Assembly (NCBI GenBank): GCA_028673005.1
Contig: CM054117.1
Span: 52,947,370 to 53,011,369, forward strand
DNA from: Tanypteryx hageni
Taxonomy: Eukaryota; Arthropoda; Insecta; Odonata; Petaluridae
Reading direction: 5' to 3'
Length of the DNA stretch: 64,000 bases
The notes under the pieces were generated by a model. It had not been told where the DNA came from, searched no databases, and saw only the letters and a list, made by a program, of their open reading frames with translations. Of this stretch, positions 20,269 through 32,194 are shown one piece after another. Both the position numbers and the translations under genes were made by a program. The stretch's first letter is position 1; the number at the start of each line of letters is the position of its first letter.

Positions 20269-22042
20269 ATGATGGCATCTACAGGTAGATCTGTTACGTT
20301 TGGTGATCCAGAATATGAAGAAACAATTGATCAGTGGTTTGGAGAATCTGAAGGTGATTTCAGTGACAGGGATAGCTGATTCTGATTTCATTAGTGAACT
20401 TGACATGAATTCTGAAACATTGTAGTGATGGTGATTTAGAAAATAGTGAAATTTCCATAGAAAAACATGAAAATGAAGGTGATGATGTGGATTCTAATAA
20501 GTCTACGGGAAAGGTTCATTATGGAAAAAATCGCTTTAAATGGTATAAAGAGGGATCAGCTCCTCATCGGACACTATCGCATAATATATTTTCACATTTT
20601 CCTGGTGTTAGAGAATATTTAAAACAGGTGTCATTGCCACACCATCTGACATTTGGAAGTGTCTAATAACGGACGAAATGTTATCTGAAATTATCAATCA
20701 CAAAAACAGTAAACTTACCTTACTAAGATTACAGTATGAAGGACAAACCAAGCCCAAACTCCAGGATGTAACTATAGAGGAACTGAAAGGATTTCTGGAG
20801 CTTCTGTATTACAGTGCAGTTTTCAAGTCAAATCATGAGGACTTGGAGGCTCTCTTTGCAACAGATGGGACCGGTAGGGATTTATTTCGATGCACCATGT
20901 CCTCTAAAAAGAATCCTGATAATACTTTCTGCTCTGAGGTTTTGTGATGCTGGGACTAGGGTGCAAAGACAAGAAGTGATCCTCTGGCTGCTATATAGTC
21001 AATTTTTGAACAACTGATATAAACTTCTCAAAAATGTATACAATAGGTGAGTTTGCTTGTATAGATGAGGTGTTGGTAGGATTTAGAGGGCATTGCAAAT
21101 TCAGGAAGTACATGGGCAGTAAACCTAATATATACGGAATTTATAAAATTGTGATTCTCACAGATGCACACACCAACTACTTCTACAGTGGCTAGGTATA
21201 CACTGGAAAAGGCAGTGACGAAAGTGTTTTAGCACCAGAAGAAAGGAAATTTGCTATTCCAACACAATCCGTTCTACGTCTTGTAAAATCAATTGAGAAC
21301 TCAAATAAGAACAACTGGTTTAGTTCTATAGAGTTAATTCAAGAGTAAATACGCAGGGGTTTGACATACGTAGGAATTCTCAGAAAGAATAAAAAAGAGA
21401 TACCTCCGAGATTTTTACCTTGGAGCAAAAAATCTGTTGGATCCTCATTGTATTGTTTCACGAAAGATGTGACTCTTCTATCGTTTTTGACAGAGAAAAA
21501 TAAATCTGTCAGTCTTATTTCTTCAATGCATCATACGATCAGTAATGACAGAAATACAGGTAACCCCGAGATTATTAATTTTTACAATTACACCAAAGGC
21601 GGAGTGGATTCCTTGGATCAAAAGTGTGGTACCTACTCAACTAATCGCCGCACCAGAAGAAGGCCTATGGCCATATTTTACGCAATTCTCAACATTGCTT
21701 CAGTAAATGCTTATGCAATATTCAATTCATATCCACAAAATAGCAAAATAATACGACTAAATTTCACTAAAGAACTGGCAAGACAACTTACTGAACCTCA
21801 GCTTAACAAAATATTACAAAATAGCAATCTACCACAAGAATTGCGCCCAGTCATAAGCAGAATTTGGAAAAAACATGTTCCCCAACCGGAAAAAATGGCC
21901 GAACGACCCAAAAAAGAGAAGAAGTTGTGCATTTTGCACTCATAAAAAGACAAAAACCAATCTACAATGCGCATCATGCGGAAAACCAGTCTGTTTTAGT
22001 TGTATTGAAAAGATTTGCAAAGATTGTGCCAACGGGGCCTAA
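20269..22042 (+). pseudogene. piggyBac transposase pseudogene
   Basis: The likely original start is ATGATGGC at 20269, giving an acidic N-terminus (FGDPEYEETIDQWFGE) that runs into a stop at about 20378. Later open pieces follow family order: KLTLLRLQYEGQTKPKLQDV with EELKGFLELLYYSAVFKS (20678-20947), then FVCIDEVLVGFRGHCKFRKY after a frame change, AIPTQSVLRLV, RGLTYVGILRKNKKEIP with YNYTKGGVDSLDQKCGTYST and RRRPMAIFYAILNIASVNAY (21361-21945), and after another frame change CASCGKPVCFSCIEKICKDC, the C-terminal cysteine-rich finger. At least three frameshifts and several stops rule out a functional enzyme. Confidence 0.88.
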
Positions 22043-22420
22043 TTATTTTATGCGAATTTTATACATACAGTTTTCTACAAAAGTTCATTTTTTTAATTCT
22101 GTTTTTTAAATATTGATCTATGATCATTCAAAATTATAATCCATTTAATTTTGTTCGAGAGTTTTTTTAAAATAAATAGTGAAAAATAAGTGATTTTTGG
22201 TGTCGATTTGTAGATTTCTCCCTATAAAAGATAAATTATGAAAAACAATAATAATTAAATCGTAAATAATAGCTCAGAACACAGCAGAGATACAACGCAT
22301 ACAATATTTTTGATAATTTATAATATCCATATTAATTACAGCATTTTAAATTAAAGGGTCTCCATGACTCATCGTCACCAGTTATGTTACAAAAATCGCA
22401 CGTCAACAGTGGAGTGTTAA

Positions 22421-23536
22421 AATTCATCCTCTAGTTCCCCCGGGAGATCGTTTAATAATTTTCGAGCACTAACCGCGCGGTTTGACGATTTTCCCGTTTA
22501 AAACATCTCCCATTCTCGTTCCGTTCGAATAGCAGATGAATAAATAAAAGAAGATCGATTCGATGTGTCGGCGCTTTTTTGCACTCGCTCTTCTGCCGTC
22601 TTTATTTTTAATTTTCGATTCTTCTTATTTTGTTTTGTTTTGCGTCTGAACCAATCACCTGTTTCACGGGAAGGGTTGGGGATAAAGAATGTTATTGAGG
22701 GTGGGGGTCGAGAGGAGGAGGGTATAGGGGAGAGGTGGGGGAGATATGGGGAAAAGGTAGAGAGGGATGAGCCATCCGTCGCTTACCCGTCCCTCTCTCT
22801 CTCTCTTTGAGCTCGTTTCACACGCGCCATTGCTCATGATCGTTTGCTTGGCGTGTTACAGAGCTCTCTCCCTCACCAACCCAAACCTCCCTTCTATCTC
22901 TCCAGCCCCCTTTCACCATCCTCCCCGATTCCCCTCCTCTCCATGGGCATAACCCATCACTCCCGCCTCTAATTGGCCACTGACGTCGAGGGAGAGAGAG
23001 CTCACCGCGTCAAATGAATCGAAAGCAATGTCGCAAACGCTTTCGGTTTACCTCCAAAAAGCCGCCTCTTATTCTAGTAGTATGAAGGACGAGCGGTCTC
23101 ACGGCCGACTTTTCTGCGGTTCGGCGTTGCTTCCCATTATGGTTATTTCTTCCGCTGTCTGGACTCTGGGGAGGGGAGGTGGAGATAATGCGAATGTCTA
23201 GCACCATATTATCGCCGTCTGATGATTACACCGCAATGTTGCGTCTGGATGGATTTTTTGTTCACTTGCGCGTGGTGCCGCAATTCACGGTAGATGGCAA
23301 CACATAATTTAGTTTAGTATCGATGAATTTTCGTTTATGATGCCATGCATCATCGCGTGATAACCATGTATTTATGTAAAAAGTAATTATATAATTATAA
23401 CTAATTATGTAAAAACATATTTCTCATACTTACTGCCGATGTTTTCTTTTTGCATTTTGCCGTAGTCTGAAATTACTGTCAATACCGACAGATTTTTGAA
23501 ACTATAATTATATCTCGCTACCTCGCTTGGTAGCGT
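22421..23536. other. No gene identified
   Basis: Contains a GC-richer stretch (about 22440-23230) with purine- and pyrimidine-rich runs and short frames on both strands, none with convincing protein character. Confidence 0.45.
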
Positions 23537-23865
23537 GCCGGTGGTGTAGTGGTTAGGACGCTGGCTGCTACTCGCCCGATGCTTGAAAAAGTCATCGGGT
23601 ACGAATCCTGCGCGAGTAGGATTTTTCTCAAGGTCACACGGCCCCCTGTTTGCGTAGTTTGAGGAGACCGCGCAAATTCAGCTGTTCCGTCCTTCGGAAG
23701 GGACGTTAAGCTGTTGGCCCCCCTTGTGTTCTTCGTAAGAGCAGGCAAATGCCGGCACCGGGTTTCCCTTCTCCCTCCCCGGTTATTCATTGCACTACCT
23801 CTGAGATACCCTTTTGTGCTGTAAGAGAGGCGAATTGACTGGGCATACGTACATACATACATACT
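23537..23865 (+). mobile_element. tRNA-derived SINE
   Basis: The head GCCGGTGGTGTAGTGGTTAG matches a tRNA 5' half with box A, and GGGTACGAATCC at 23597-23608 matches box B, so an internal RNA polymerase III promoter is visible. A central block (CCGTCCTTCGGAAGGGACG at 23687) is shared with the fragment at 1850. The element ends in an ACAT repeat at 23847-23865. No protein is encoded; mobilisation would depend on a LINE elsewhere. Confidence 0.85.
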
Positions 23866-24224
23866 AGGTAAATCCGCCGTAGCGGAACCCACCGTGTAGG
23901 AACAAACCAACACTGGAATGTCACCCGGCAAAGCAGTAGCAAGTCCTCGGACGAGGCAAAAATCACACAGCATTTCATATTAGGTATGTTGTTAATAAAA
24001 ACTTTTAGTAGGAGTATCAATACTATAAACCTAATTTCTGAACCCTTATTACTGCCAAAATCAGGTTTGTGGAACTTATAGCCAAATTATACTGGTGGAA
24101 GTAGTTATTATTGTTTATAAAAATCCTTATGCATTATGTACACCATTTAATGCGCTTTTTTTTACAAAATCCAACCAATATAACGTACTATGGGCTGTGT
24201 AATTTTAATAAGTTTTACTTTAGG

Positions 24225-24347
24225 CCAGGGTTTCCCAAACTATCTGAAGTCACGGAACCCTTGGACTCTTATTCTTATTATTTCATGGAACCTCGTGAAG
24301 CTTGCGTGGAACCCTTGGGTTCCGCGGAACACAGTTTGGGAAACTCT
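24225..24347. mobile_element. 123-bp hAT-type MITE
   Basis: Begins CCAGGGTTTCCCAAACT and ends AGTTTGGGAAACTCT, inverted copies of each other apart from the outermost bases. The perfect 8-bp duplication ACTTTAGG lies on both sides (24217-24224 and 24348-24355). It is GC-rich compared with the flanks and has no coding capacity. Confidence 0.88.
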
Positions 24348-24355
24348 ACTTTAGG

Positions 24356-26460
24356 CGATTTTCAATGAGAATGTCTTTCAAAGTTATTGTGAAAGTTTTC
24401 TATGCTCCGTTCCACTCTGAGTTGACAGTATTGCACTTATGGCGCGCGCATTTGCCAAATTTCCCGTGAATTAGAGCCAGCGCCTATCCTTTTAAACTTC
24501 CTGCTTGATCCAGATTCCATGGTGATTCAGAGGATTTCACAACAACTGAATAGAAATTTTTTCTAACTTCTACCTACAAAAAAATAATTTATAAGATACG
24601 CTGACTCGAAAACAGAAACAGTTAATTGAGTGTAATAGTTGGAACAAATCACGCTATGCTGATGTAATTGAAACTACTTTTTCACAACAGTTGCTATATT
24701 AATACAATATATATATCACCAACAATCTGTAAGGCGCACTGGATCGTGTAATTACACATCAAACAACCACTTGCTATGAACTCTGGTGCGAAACAGTTTC
24801 GTTGTGTCAAACATTGGGTGATTCTCCCTTGGGAAAATTCTTCGACACGTGTCCCGTCGGCTTAGTCCCTTCCTTCCGTCATAAAACGCACATTTTACAG
24901 AGGAACCAAAAAGCTGGCACATATTGACCAACTTCTTAGAAATATCTAGGTGCAAACCTCGCGTCTATTCACTAAAGGGTCATAAACCCTTCTTGTTGAA
25001 GATTTCCAAACGAATTTGGGTCTGTGTTTACTTCCAACGAAGCCTCTTTCTTCATAGCTTGAGAGGTTTTTATAAATTTTTCTGCGTCTCATTTCTTCGA
25101 CGTATATTTTGTGGCTTCAAAACTGCTTTTGAGAACAAGGCGGAAGAACTCAAAAACCAGAATTGTGAAGCGTTTTAGCTGCCTCCATATACGAAGTTTA
25201 CATAATTGTCCCTTGGTTTCAAATTTCGTTTGCTCAATGTATCCTTAAATGTATTAGGAAAAAAGACTCGTAGACCGACTTTTTCATGTCCCAAGAAATA
25301 ATTTTAAAGAAATAACAATGTTATTTAATTTTTTGAAGGCGCTTGATAATATTATATATTTATCATTTATATAAGCGTGATGAACAATCCTTCAAGACGC
25401 ATGACTAAAGAAATTGACCTTATTGGATCAGTAGAAGCCGAGATATAGGGAAAAGCAATGGAAAAGAGAGATATAGCGATAGCCCATAAGACACCATATT
25501 GTGTGGAAGTGTGGAACGCGCTATAGCAAACATTTATCTGGATATGGAAAGCACGTGATTTCGCTCAGCTTTTAATTGAAAGGATTTAGGTTATCTTCCT
25601 GGGTGGTTGCGAAAACGGTTTATAGAAAATATTTTCAATATTTTATTATTTTTTATGTTTTAGTATTTTACTAAAATTATAAAATTCTTGCATAATGTAT
25701 AGTATCAGTAGTTCAGCATAACCAATATGAAGCTATACTTACTTTTACAATTTATGAGTAGGACTTCAGATTTGACCTAAATTAAATACTAATTAATTAG
25801 TTCATTTAATGTGTGGATATATTTAGAACAAACTTTATTCTTTGTGCAAATGCCTATAGTAAATATTTTAAAATTAATGTTACAATTATATTTATTGCTA
25901 GATAGATGGTGGTAAGGGGGTCACGATGAAGTCGGCTGTCTTAATAAGGAGGTCGCGGATGCACAAAAGTTGGGAACGCTGGCTTAATTAATAAAATATC
26001 GATCTTATTTTTTAAACGGGGTAGGAATTTGATTAAAACGGTGTTATCAATAAGATAATTTTTTAATCGGAAAACTCATTTTACCAAACATTCCATTGTA
26101 ATTTTTTCATTAATCTCATGGGAACAAATTAGGTTGTAAATACCATCACTCCTGATGAAATTCGAAAAGTCCATCTAGCTTATTTCAAGATTAAAAGCAA
26201 AAAAATACATATTTTTATCGCCGTTAATTGAATCCAAATCGTTCTAATTACATTAGTCAACAATGACGTTAATTTAATTTGCTTGAAATTCGGCACAAAA
26301 CTTCCGTCTTGTTTTCTTTGGGGTTGTAAAATTTCTCATTTTAAACGTTAGGCTCTGTTGAACGGAAAATCTTCAAAGCGTGGAAAGATAAATATACAGA
26401 CGAATTCTCTTTCACTTTTCCCTATTTTTTACTTTTTCATATATTAAGTGTGGTACTATA
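24356..26460. other. No gene identified; possible hAT end
   Basis: Mostly AT-rich. A hAT-like end, AAAAGTTGGGAACGCTG, is visible at about 25965-25981 but no partner was found. Confidence 0.45.
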
Positions 26461-26900
26461 TAAAAGGGGTTTTCAACCTTTTTTGCTGACGCACCCCTTT
26501 GAGTATTTCTTTAACGGTCGCGTACTCCTTAGAGAATATTTGCATTTTACTGACAGCCAAGAGCAGTTTTTTAGGCTGGTTTCCAAAGGAAACGGCCTTA
26601 TGAAATGGTCGTGTATGTGTGTCCCCTACTAACAACTTTTGCATCAATTTTCATGAAACTTGGTATGACGCTCTTGCTGCCAAGATCCATTTCCGGTTTA
26701 TATTTTATTTGGCGAAGATTGAAGTGCCGGGTTCGATTCCAGGAACATTTTTTCCATATTTTTTTATATAGGAAGTCTCAAATCCGTTGTGCAGATACGT
26801 TTTTTTTAATACTTTATAATATCTTAAAATTGTCATATCATAGTGAGGTTTGTACTGCTCTCGGATTGTAGCCAAGGAGATGATTATTACCGAACTTGTA
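26461..26900 (+). repeat. hAT-like end followed by a dispersed repeat copy
   Basis: GGGGTTTTCAACCTTTTTTG near 26466 resembles a hAT terminus without a matched end. From about 26640 the sequence parallels 45640-45850: both contain TTTTCATGA...CTTGGT, GGGTTCGA.TCCAGGAACA, and ATAGGAA.TCT.AAATCC.T. This is another copy of the repeat family that is split by the LINE at 6.6-9.1 kb. Confidence 0.55.
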
Positions 26901-27538
26901 TTGAGCATAGACGAGTGAACAAATGGGTTATTTTCTTTTCCACTCGACTACCCTTCAGCAATGGGAAGATGATCCATACATATCAGCGTGTAAATAGTAA
27001 AATTTATTATATTCGTTTGTTTAAAAAAATACATGCAAAATATAGTCAGAAAGAGATTTTGACATTGCTTTTAGTGTTTTAAACCTGCCCATATTCTATT
27101 GATTTGTTCCAATTTTTCTCTATCATTCTTAAGCTATGAATTACAAATGTTATTTATGATATGAGAATTCTTTGGAATGACTAACACATACTGAAACATT
27201 TCTTGTCATTATAAGTAATCAATTCGGTATGTCAGCTTTAGAAAACCAGTCTACATTATTTCTGGTTTGGACTTCTTGTTTATAATGCTATACTAGTGAT
27301 TGAAAGAACTGATAATACCATAATAGAAACATCTGAAATAACCAGTTATGTAATTGAAAGCCTAAATTGCCGACTTTATTCTATTATGTCCTTCTTCAGC
27401 TTCCTAGAAAGTTGCTTGCCAACGGAAATAGCAAGTTGAAATAAATAACATGAAAAGTAAGTCACTGCAATGTCCCTCCTTATAGTCGTGGAGTCCTTAC
27501 ATTTGAAAATGTCCCATTCCGAAAAGTTTGCCAGCTTA
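26901..27538. other. No gene identified
   Basis: AT-rich intronic sequence; nothing recognised. Confidence 0.5.
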
Positions 27539-27546
27539 CCCTGGAG

Positions 27547-28325
27547 CAGAGGTTTCCAAACTGTGGTTCGCCAACCCCTAGGGTGCTCGCAGAAAAAAAT
27601 CCGTAATGGCGTTTGTCCAGCACATCTCATTGCGCGGTTTATATTAACCATTGTCTGCAGTAACGGGACTGGTTTAATTCAAGGAGTATTCCTTTCATAC
27701 GTTTGTTTAACATAGGATTGAGTGTAGAATATATTTAATTTTAATTTTAAGAATTCTTAAATTTAGCAACAAAATCGAGACGCTTCTACGCGTAAATAAA
27801 CAAAATTTATTTTCGTGGAAGAGAGAAATCGAATCCGTGACCAAGTAGAGTGAAATTCTTTTAGATTCAGACCCAGAATTTTTCAGGCTTTTTTAACGAT
27901 GAGAGATGGTATATATATAACGACAGTCGCATTATCACCACATTTACGTGTCCATGGTTGTAGTTAGGTTGGGACGATTTTTTGCTTTGATTATATAGCA
28001 ACAAAAAATGTCGAGATAATGATTATATTATTAAAGCAAAGTGGTAATTACTAACTAACTAACTACGACGCGTTCTAGAACAAAATTTCAATAAGAAAAT
28101 TTTAATCACTTTTTGTTTAGGTGTAATTTATACGCAAAATTGAAGTATTTAAATTTCATACCTTGAGGGGGATGTTTAAACACGTAAACACCCTCCTTGG
28201 CTACGCTACTGATATTCAGGCAAGGAAGACGATCCTAAAAATATATTTATTTTTAAGAGGGGATTCGCGAGATTTGTATTTTTTATAAAAGGGGTTTGCG
28301 GCATGAAAAAGTTTGGGAACCACTG
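27547..28325. mobile_element. Non-autonomous hAT element
   Basis: Left end CAGAGGTTTCCAAACTGTGG and right end GTTTGGGAACCACTG form an imperfect terminal inverted repeat of the common CAGnGGTTCCCAAACT type. Flanks CCCTGGAG and CCCTAGAG are an 8-bp duplication with one mismatch. The interior of about 780 bp has no transposase. Confidence 0.82.
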
Positions 28326-28487
28326 CCCTAGAGATACGCGTACCACCGTTTCAGTGCCCCTGTGTTAGAATAACCCGTGGGAAAATATTTTCCTCCTCTC
28401 CCCCTCACCCAACAAATATATATATATATATATTTAATTAAAATTGAAAATCCTTTTAAAGCCAAACAAGTTGCACTTAATAATCAA

Positions 28488-29297
28488 CTAGCAGAACAAC
28501 CCGTTCGTTTACCGAGTTATTTTTGATTAATATCTTACAAAGCTTTCTTAGGTAGGTACCAATGTTCATTCATGACTTCGAATCATGATTTTATTTTCTT
28601 CGCTCTTCATAATTTTGAAAATAATACTGAAACCCCTTTTAAAATACTTCTTCGTAAACTAGAAATTGATGGAATAAAGCTATCTGAAGATCAAAAATAT
28701 TCCCTTCATAGACTACGTTGATGGTCTTGTTACTTGGCGTAAGAATATACATACAAATTATTTCGGCTTCTTACTTTTGAACATGCTATGTAAAACTGCT
28801 TATGGGAAAAGCAATATGCGTATAACTGGAGCCCGACAACCTTTAGCTGTTGGCCTTGTGCCTTAGTAATATTCATTACAAAACATACATTTAGCGGAAA
28901 TTAAAGCCGTTTGATTTCAATAGGCTAGTCGCTAGGAATTATAGGAATACGTGGTATGTGACACCCCTTTAACAAATCGACTTTACATTTCAATTTTTGT
29001 TTTCAACGGCGATGTTAATATCAATCAAAATTATAATAGGAGGGTTCCTTGAGTCATTTTTTTTACTATCAGAAGTGTCTGTATGCGATACAGGCCGATC
29101 CCGTCATCCTGTTCCAAAGCAAGATTCGACGGGACACCGACCGAATTAAACCTAGGAAAAAGTTTTTTAGAGTCCAATGTAAAAAATAAATCCCAGGGTT
29201 CCTTTAGTATCCATGCAAATCTTAAGTCCACTAGGTTTCATGATCTTGAAGCTTTGGCGCAGACAAACACACATACTGGTTCTTTTATTATTATAGA
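28488..29297 (-). mobile_element. Helitron, truncated, with helicase remnant
   Basis: On the - strand it starts TCTATAATAATAAAAGAACC after an A (29297) and ends in CTAG before T (28488). The terminal hairpin is weak, with CGGTAAACGAACGGG in its place. The ends match those of the element at 18138-18964, so both belong to one family or lineage. This copy retains coding sequence from the rolling-circle helicase. Confidence 0.75.
28710..28985 (-). pseudogene. Helitron helicase C-terminal remnant
   Basis: Translating the - strand gives HIPRIPIIPSD, then PIEIKRL, FPLNVCFVMNITKAQGQQLK and FSHKQFYIACSKVRSRNNLY in one frame, interrupted by two in-frame stops. This is the end of the PIF1-type helicase of Helitrons, whose usual last motif is SHGQLYVACSRV. 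The Rep nuclease part is absent. A decayed fragment. Confidence 0.82.
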
Positions 29298-29666
29298 TTA
29301 TAAGAAATATGCAGAAAGGGTTAGGCTTTTAAAATTACTTTTTCCAAAAAGTTATGATTAATTAGAAATTCGTTCAGAAACTAGGATAAAAAAGAAATCT
29401 CTTTTTAAAAAGTTATGATTAATTAGAAATTTATTCAGAAACTAGGATAAAAAAGAAATCTCTTTTTAAAATCGTGATTTTTTCTGCATGCGGTAAAATT
29501 CGAGAGCCCAATTTGCTCACCCACGCCACTCTATTGTTACGCCGGCGATGTCCTACGGAGTAGAAGTGTATAGATACGAGGAGGTTTGTTCAATGTACGT
29601 TGCACAGATTTTTTTATGTTCTCCCCCTTTAACGCATTCTCTTTTCCTCTCTAAAACTTTTTACAG

Positions 29667-29769
29667 GGACAGACGTGCCTACGCAAGTGCTCATCGGACG
29701 AAGACTGCAAGAGCAAACGGAAGAAATGCCTGTGCGACGGTGCCTGCGGCATGTCCTGCATCAAACCAG
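29667..29769 (+). CDS. Hasp: Hasp/LEV-9-like protein, exon with cysteines 2-8 of the WAP domain
   Basis: The acceptor is TTTTTACAG before GGACAG and the donor is CCAG before GTAAGA, so entry is phase 0 and exit phase 1. It encodes GQTCLRKCSSDEDCKSKR, then KKCLCDGACGMSCIKP. Joined to LCPRDEAQANLM from 13734 this gives eight cysteines spaced as a WAP four-disulfide core. Such domains are extracellular, which fits a secreted protein. The next exon would have to start in phase 1; no CCP (sushi) exon was recognised in the remaining 34 kb, so the gene probably continues beyond the window. Confidence 0.9.
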
Positions 29770-30760
29770 GTAAGAAAAGAGTGAGGGGAATAGAGAAGAG
29801 GGAAGAGCAGATGGCATTTAGGGATGGCGCTTGCCTTTTCCCCTCCCCCTTATCCCTCACTTTTGACTTCTCCCCCCCCCCCCTCCCACCCGAAAGGAAA
29901 CGATGAGACAATCCACCTACACTCACCCACATGCCATCCCATGCCACCTTGTTACAACCGGCATATAAAAAAATAAAGCCGCAAAAGGAAGGTAAAAAAA
30001 TAGATAAACCTTTTTCCCTTCGCTTTTAGCGATCCTCTCTCGCCGTTTCTGTGCTTACTATTGAGGGAGCTTTTATCCTTTTGGTCCTATCTTCTAAGGC
30101 AGATGGGTTTTTTTCTTTTCGGTTAGGAAGGAGGAAGGTAGGAAAAAAGGGGTAAGAAGGCACGCATAATGCCGCAACGGCTGAAGGGGTTTGGTCGATG
30201 AGGGATGGGTGGCAAAGCTCTTGAGACTGAGCGGTAGGGGACCGCCGGTGAGCCGCGACGTCCCACTTGGGTGTGCCGTGGTACGTTTGGAATTGACGGC
30301 AGTCCCTCGCGCAATGCGGATGTTCGGTTATTAGATAAGGTCGCGTTGCATTAAGTTAATGCCTTTTTTGAAAAATCGCATGTTCGTATGGGCTGAAAGC
30401 TTTCTCGCGTCACATGCGTAAAATGCGGCCATTACAGGACCGCGAATAATTAAGTTTTATGCGTGTAGGGTGAAATGTGCCTAATATTCATTTAACACTG
30501 TGTACCAAAATTCGCGTTGGGAAAGGATATAAATTGCTATATTTTTTTGGGCTATATCTATGCAAATATATAATTTTTCTCGTCGGGTTTTCAACTTAAA
30601 AGTTATAATTTTTAAAACTTGCGATGGAATTATAGAAATAATATTTAAACAAGTACGAACAAAAACGCGAAGTCAATTGTTAAACAGGATAAAATTCATT
30701 TACGCATCAAATCAAATCTTGGAATATTAAAAAAACATGATATTATTTGAAAACCCAGAA
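29770..30760. other. No gene identified
   Basis: Start of the next intron. It contains a C11 homopolymer near 29874-29884 and GC-richer DNA to about 30400. No exon was recognised. Confidence 0.5.
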
Positions 30761-31210
30761 TCTCCCCTCATAATAAAAAGCTATGTTGGTCCGTCCGTTG
30801 GTTGGTTAGTTGGTCGGTCTATGTCACGCTCTTAAAACGCGAATAACTCAATCAAATATGTAGATATAACCTTGAAATTTGGCATAAATACTATACTTAA
30901 ATATAAAAATCCTATGACGAAAGATAATATTATAAGATTTTTTATTCTGTTTATCATTTTTTGCCCACAGTTCCAAATTATTCATATTAAACGTTTTATT
31001 CACAAATTTGGGGAAATCATGCCATTTTATCGGGATGTTGCCTTGCTTACCAATTAGGTTGTTAAACCTCGGAATCCTTCTGTTATTCTAATCCTTATGT
31101 GTTTAAGAGAGTTTTTGAAGGCTTTTAATACGAGAAGGAGAGAGATAGGAGAAGCAGAAAATTATTTTCAACATTCGTTGCGTTACTTACGAGAAGGAAT
31201 ACCTAAATAG
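30761..31210 (+). mobile_element. Helitron 5' part, 3' end lost
   Basis: Starts TCTCCCCTCATAATAAAAAG, followed by GTCCGTCCGTTGG, CGAATAACTCAATCAAATAT and TTGAAATTTGGCATAAAT. The same landmarks open the element at 31450. The downstream part (TTATTCTGTTTATC, GGGATGTTGCCTTGC) parallels the Helitron at 32195. No CTAG end was found. Confidence 0.6.
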
Positions 31211-31449
31211 CAGAAATACTATTCAAAAATATTAAACCTCTCTTTCTCTCCCTATTTCTCAAACCGTCCTCAAGTCCTCCGTTTTTCTAACTCCCGTAAC
31301 CTATCGACCAATCATTCACTCTATACATTTTTTTACATCCTCGATTTGTTGATTGAAATGTCTAACACGTTCCTCAGATTTTCATACCGTTTCCATTTCA
31401 TTAATATTGAATTTAGCACATTATTACGTTTTTTAAAAGAATCAAAGGA

Positions 31450-32194
31450 TCACAAAAATAATAATAAAAGACTATGTTGTCCGTCCGTTGGTCTGAGCGT
31501 CAAGCTATTAAAACGCAAATAACTCGATCAAGGATGTAGATAGAAAATTGAAATTTGGCATAAATTTATATAACGAGGCAATCAGAATTTGTTTATTTAG
31601 GGTTGAGATGGTAGTTTAAGAAATAAATGTCCATTCTTGGCGCTATTTTTAGGGGTAGATATATTGCACTTCCTCCGAATAAAACCAATACATTTTAATT
31701 TAATGAAACAATATTTTATGTGTATTGAAAATTAATAAATATATGACTAATAATTCACATTATAGTATGTTCCAGAGAGTTAAAATAATTTTGGCCAGCT
31801 AATGTTGTCTAGCATATTGTTTAACAAATAGATATTCTTTTAGTATGTAAGATTTTTATTTACGTATATCATGCTGAGAGAGATAGCTACATTTTTGAGG
31901 AGAGAATGAGAAGGAGAATGTGAGGGAGAAAGGAAGGAGAATGACAGGAAGAGGGAGGATGGGGAGAAGAGAGTGTAAAGTGTAAGAGAGAGAGGGATGG
32001 ATAATGTGAAGGATGAGAGAGAAAATACGATGGAGAGAGTGAGAATAGGTGAGAGAGAGAGGGAGAATAGGGAGTGAATGAGGGAAGAGAATAAGAGGGA
32101 GACAGAGAGTAAGGGAAAAAGTATGGGAAGTTGTACCTTAATTTTAATACATAATCCGCCCATAGCCGTCATATTTGACGGGCAATTACGCTAG
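31450..32194 (+). mobile_element. Non-autonomous Helitron
   Basis: Begins about 31450 with TCACAAAAATAATAATAAAA and ends in CTAG at 32191-32194. The hairpin GCCGTCA...TTGACGGGC lies 10 bases before the end. A purine-rich expansion fills 31890-32125. Related 3' sequence is at 11325-11505. No coding capacity; the 110-codon frame on the - strand is from the purine tract. Confidence 0.78.

Larger units (their letters stand above)
19291..22420 (+). mobile_element. piggyBac-like transposon, degenerate
   Basis: The left end is TTAACCCTTAACTGGTGACC at 19291. Near the right end GTCACCAGTTATGTTAC (22374-22390) is its inverted counterpart, and a TTAA occurs at 22417-22420. TTAA duplication and CCC termini are piggyBac hallmarks. 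Within the first 230 bp there is also an inverted copy, CCATGGTCACCAGTTTTGTT at 19498-19517, so the left part resembles a small element of its own. The transposase inside is broken. Confidence 0.75.
13735..29666 (+). other. Large intron of the Hasp-like gene
   Basis: Bounded by ATG|GTAAGG on the left and TTTTTACAG|GGA on the right, both phase 0. The intron of about 15.9 kb holds at least a hAT, two Helitrons, a piggyBac, a SINE, a probable Penelope-like element and several small hAT-type insertions, most annotated separately. No other host gene was recognised inside it. Confidence 0.75.

Noticed and set aside
23537..23610. A functional tRNA gene
   Set aside because: Boxes A and B are present but the cloverleaf is incomplete and continues into a SINE body with an ACAT tail.
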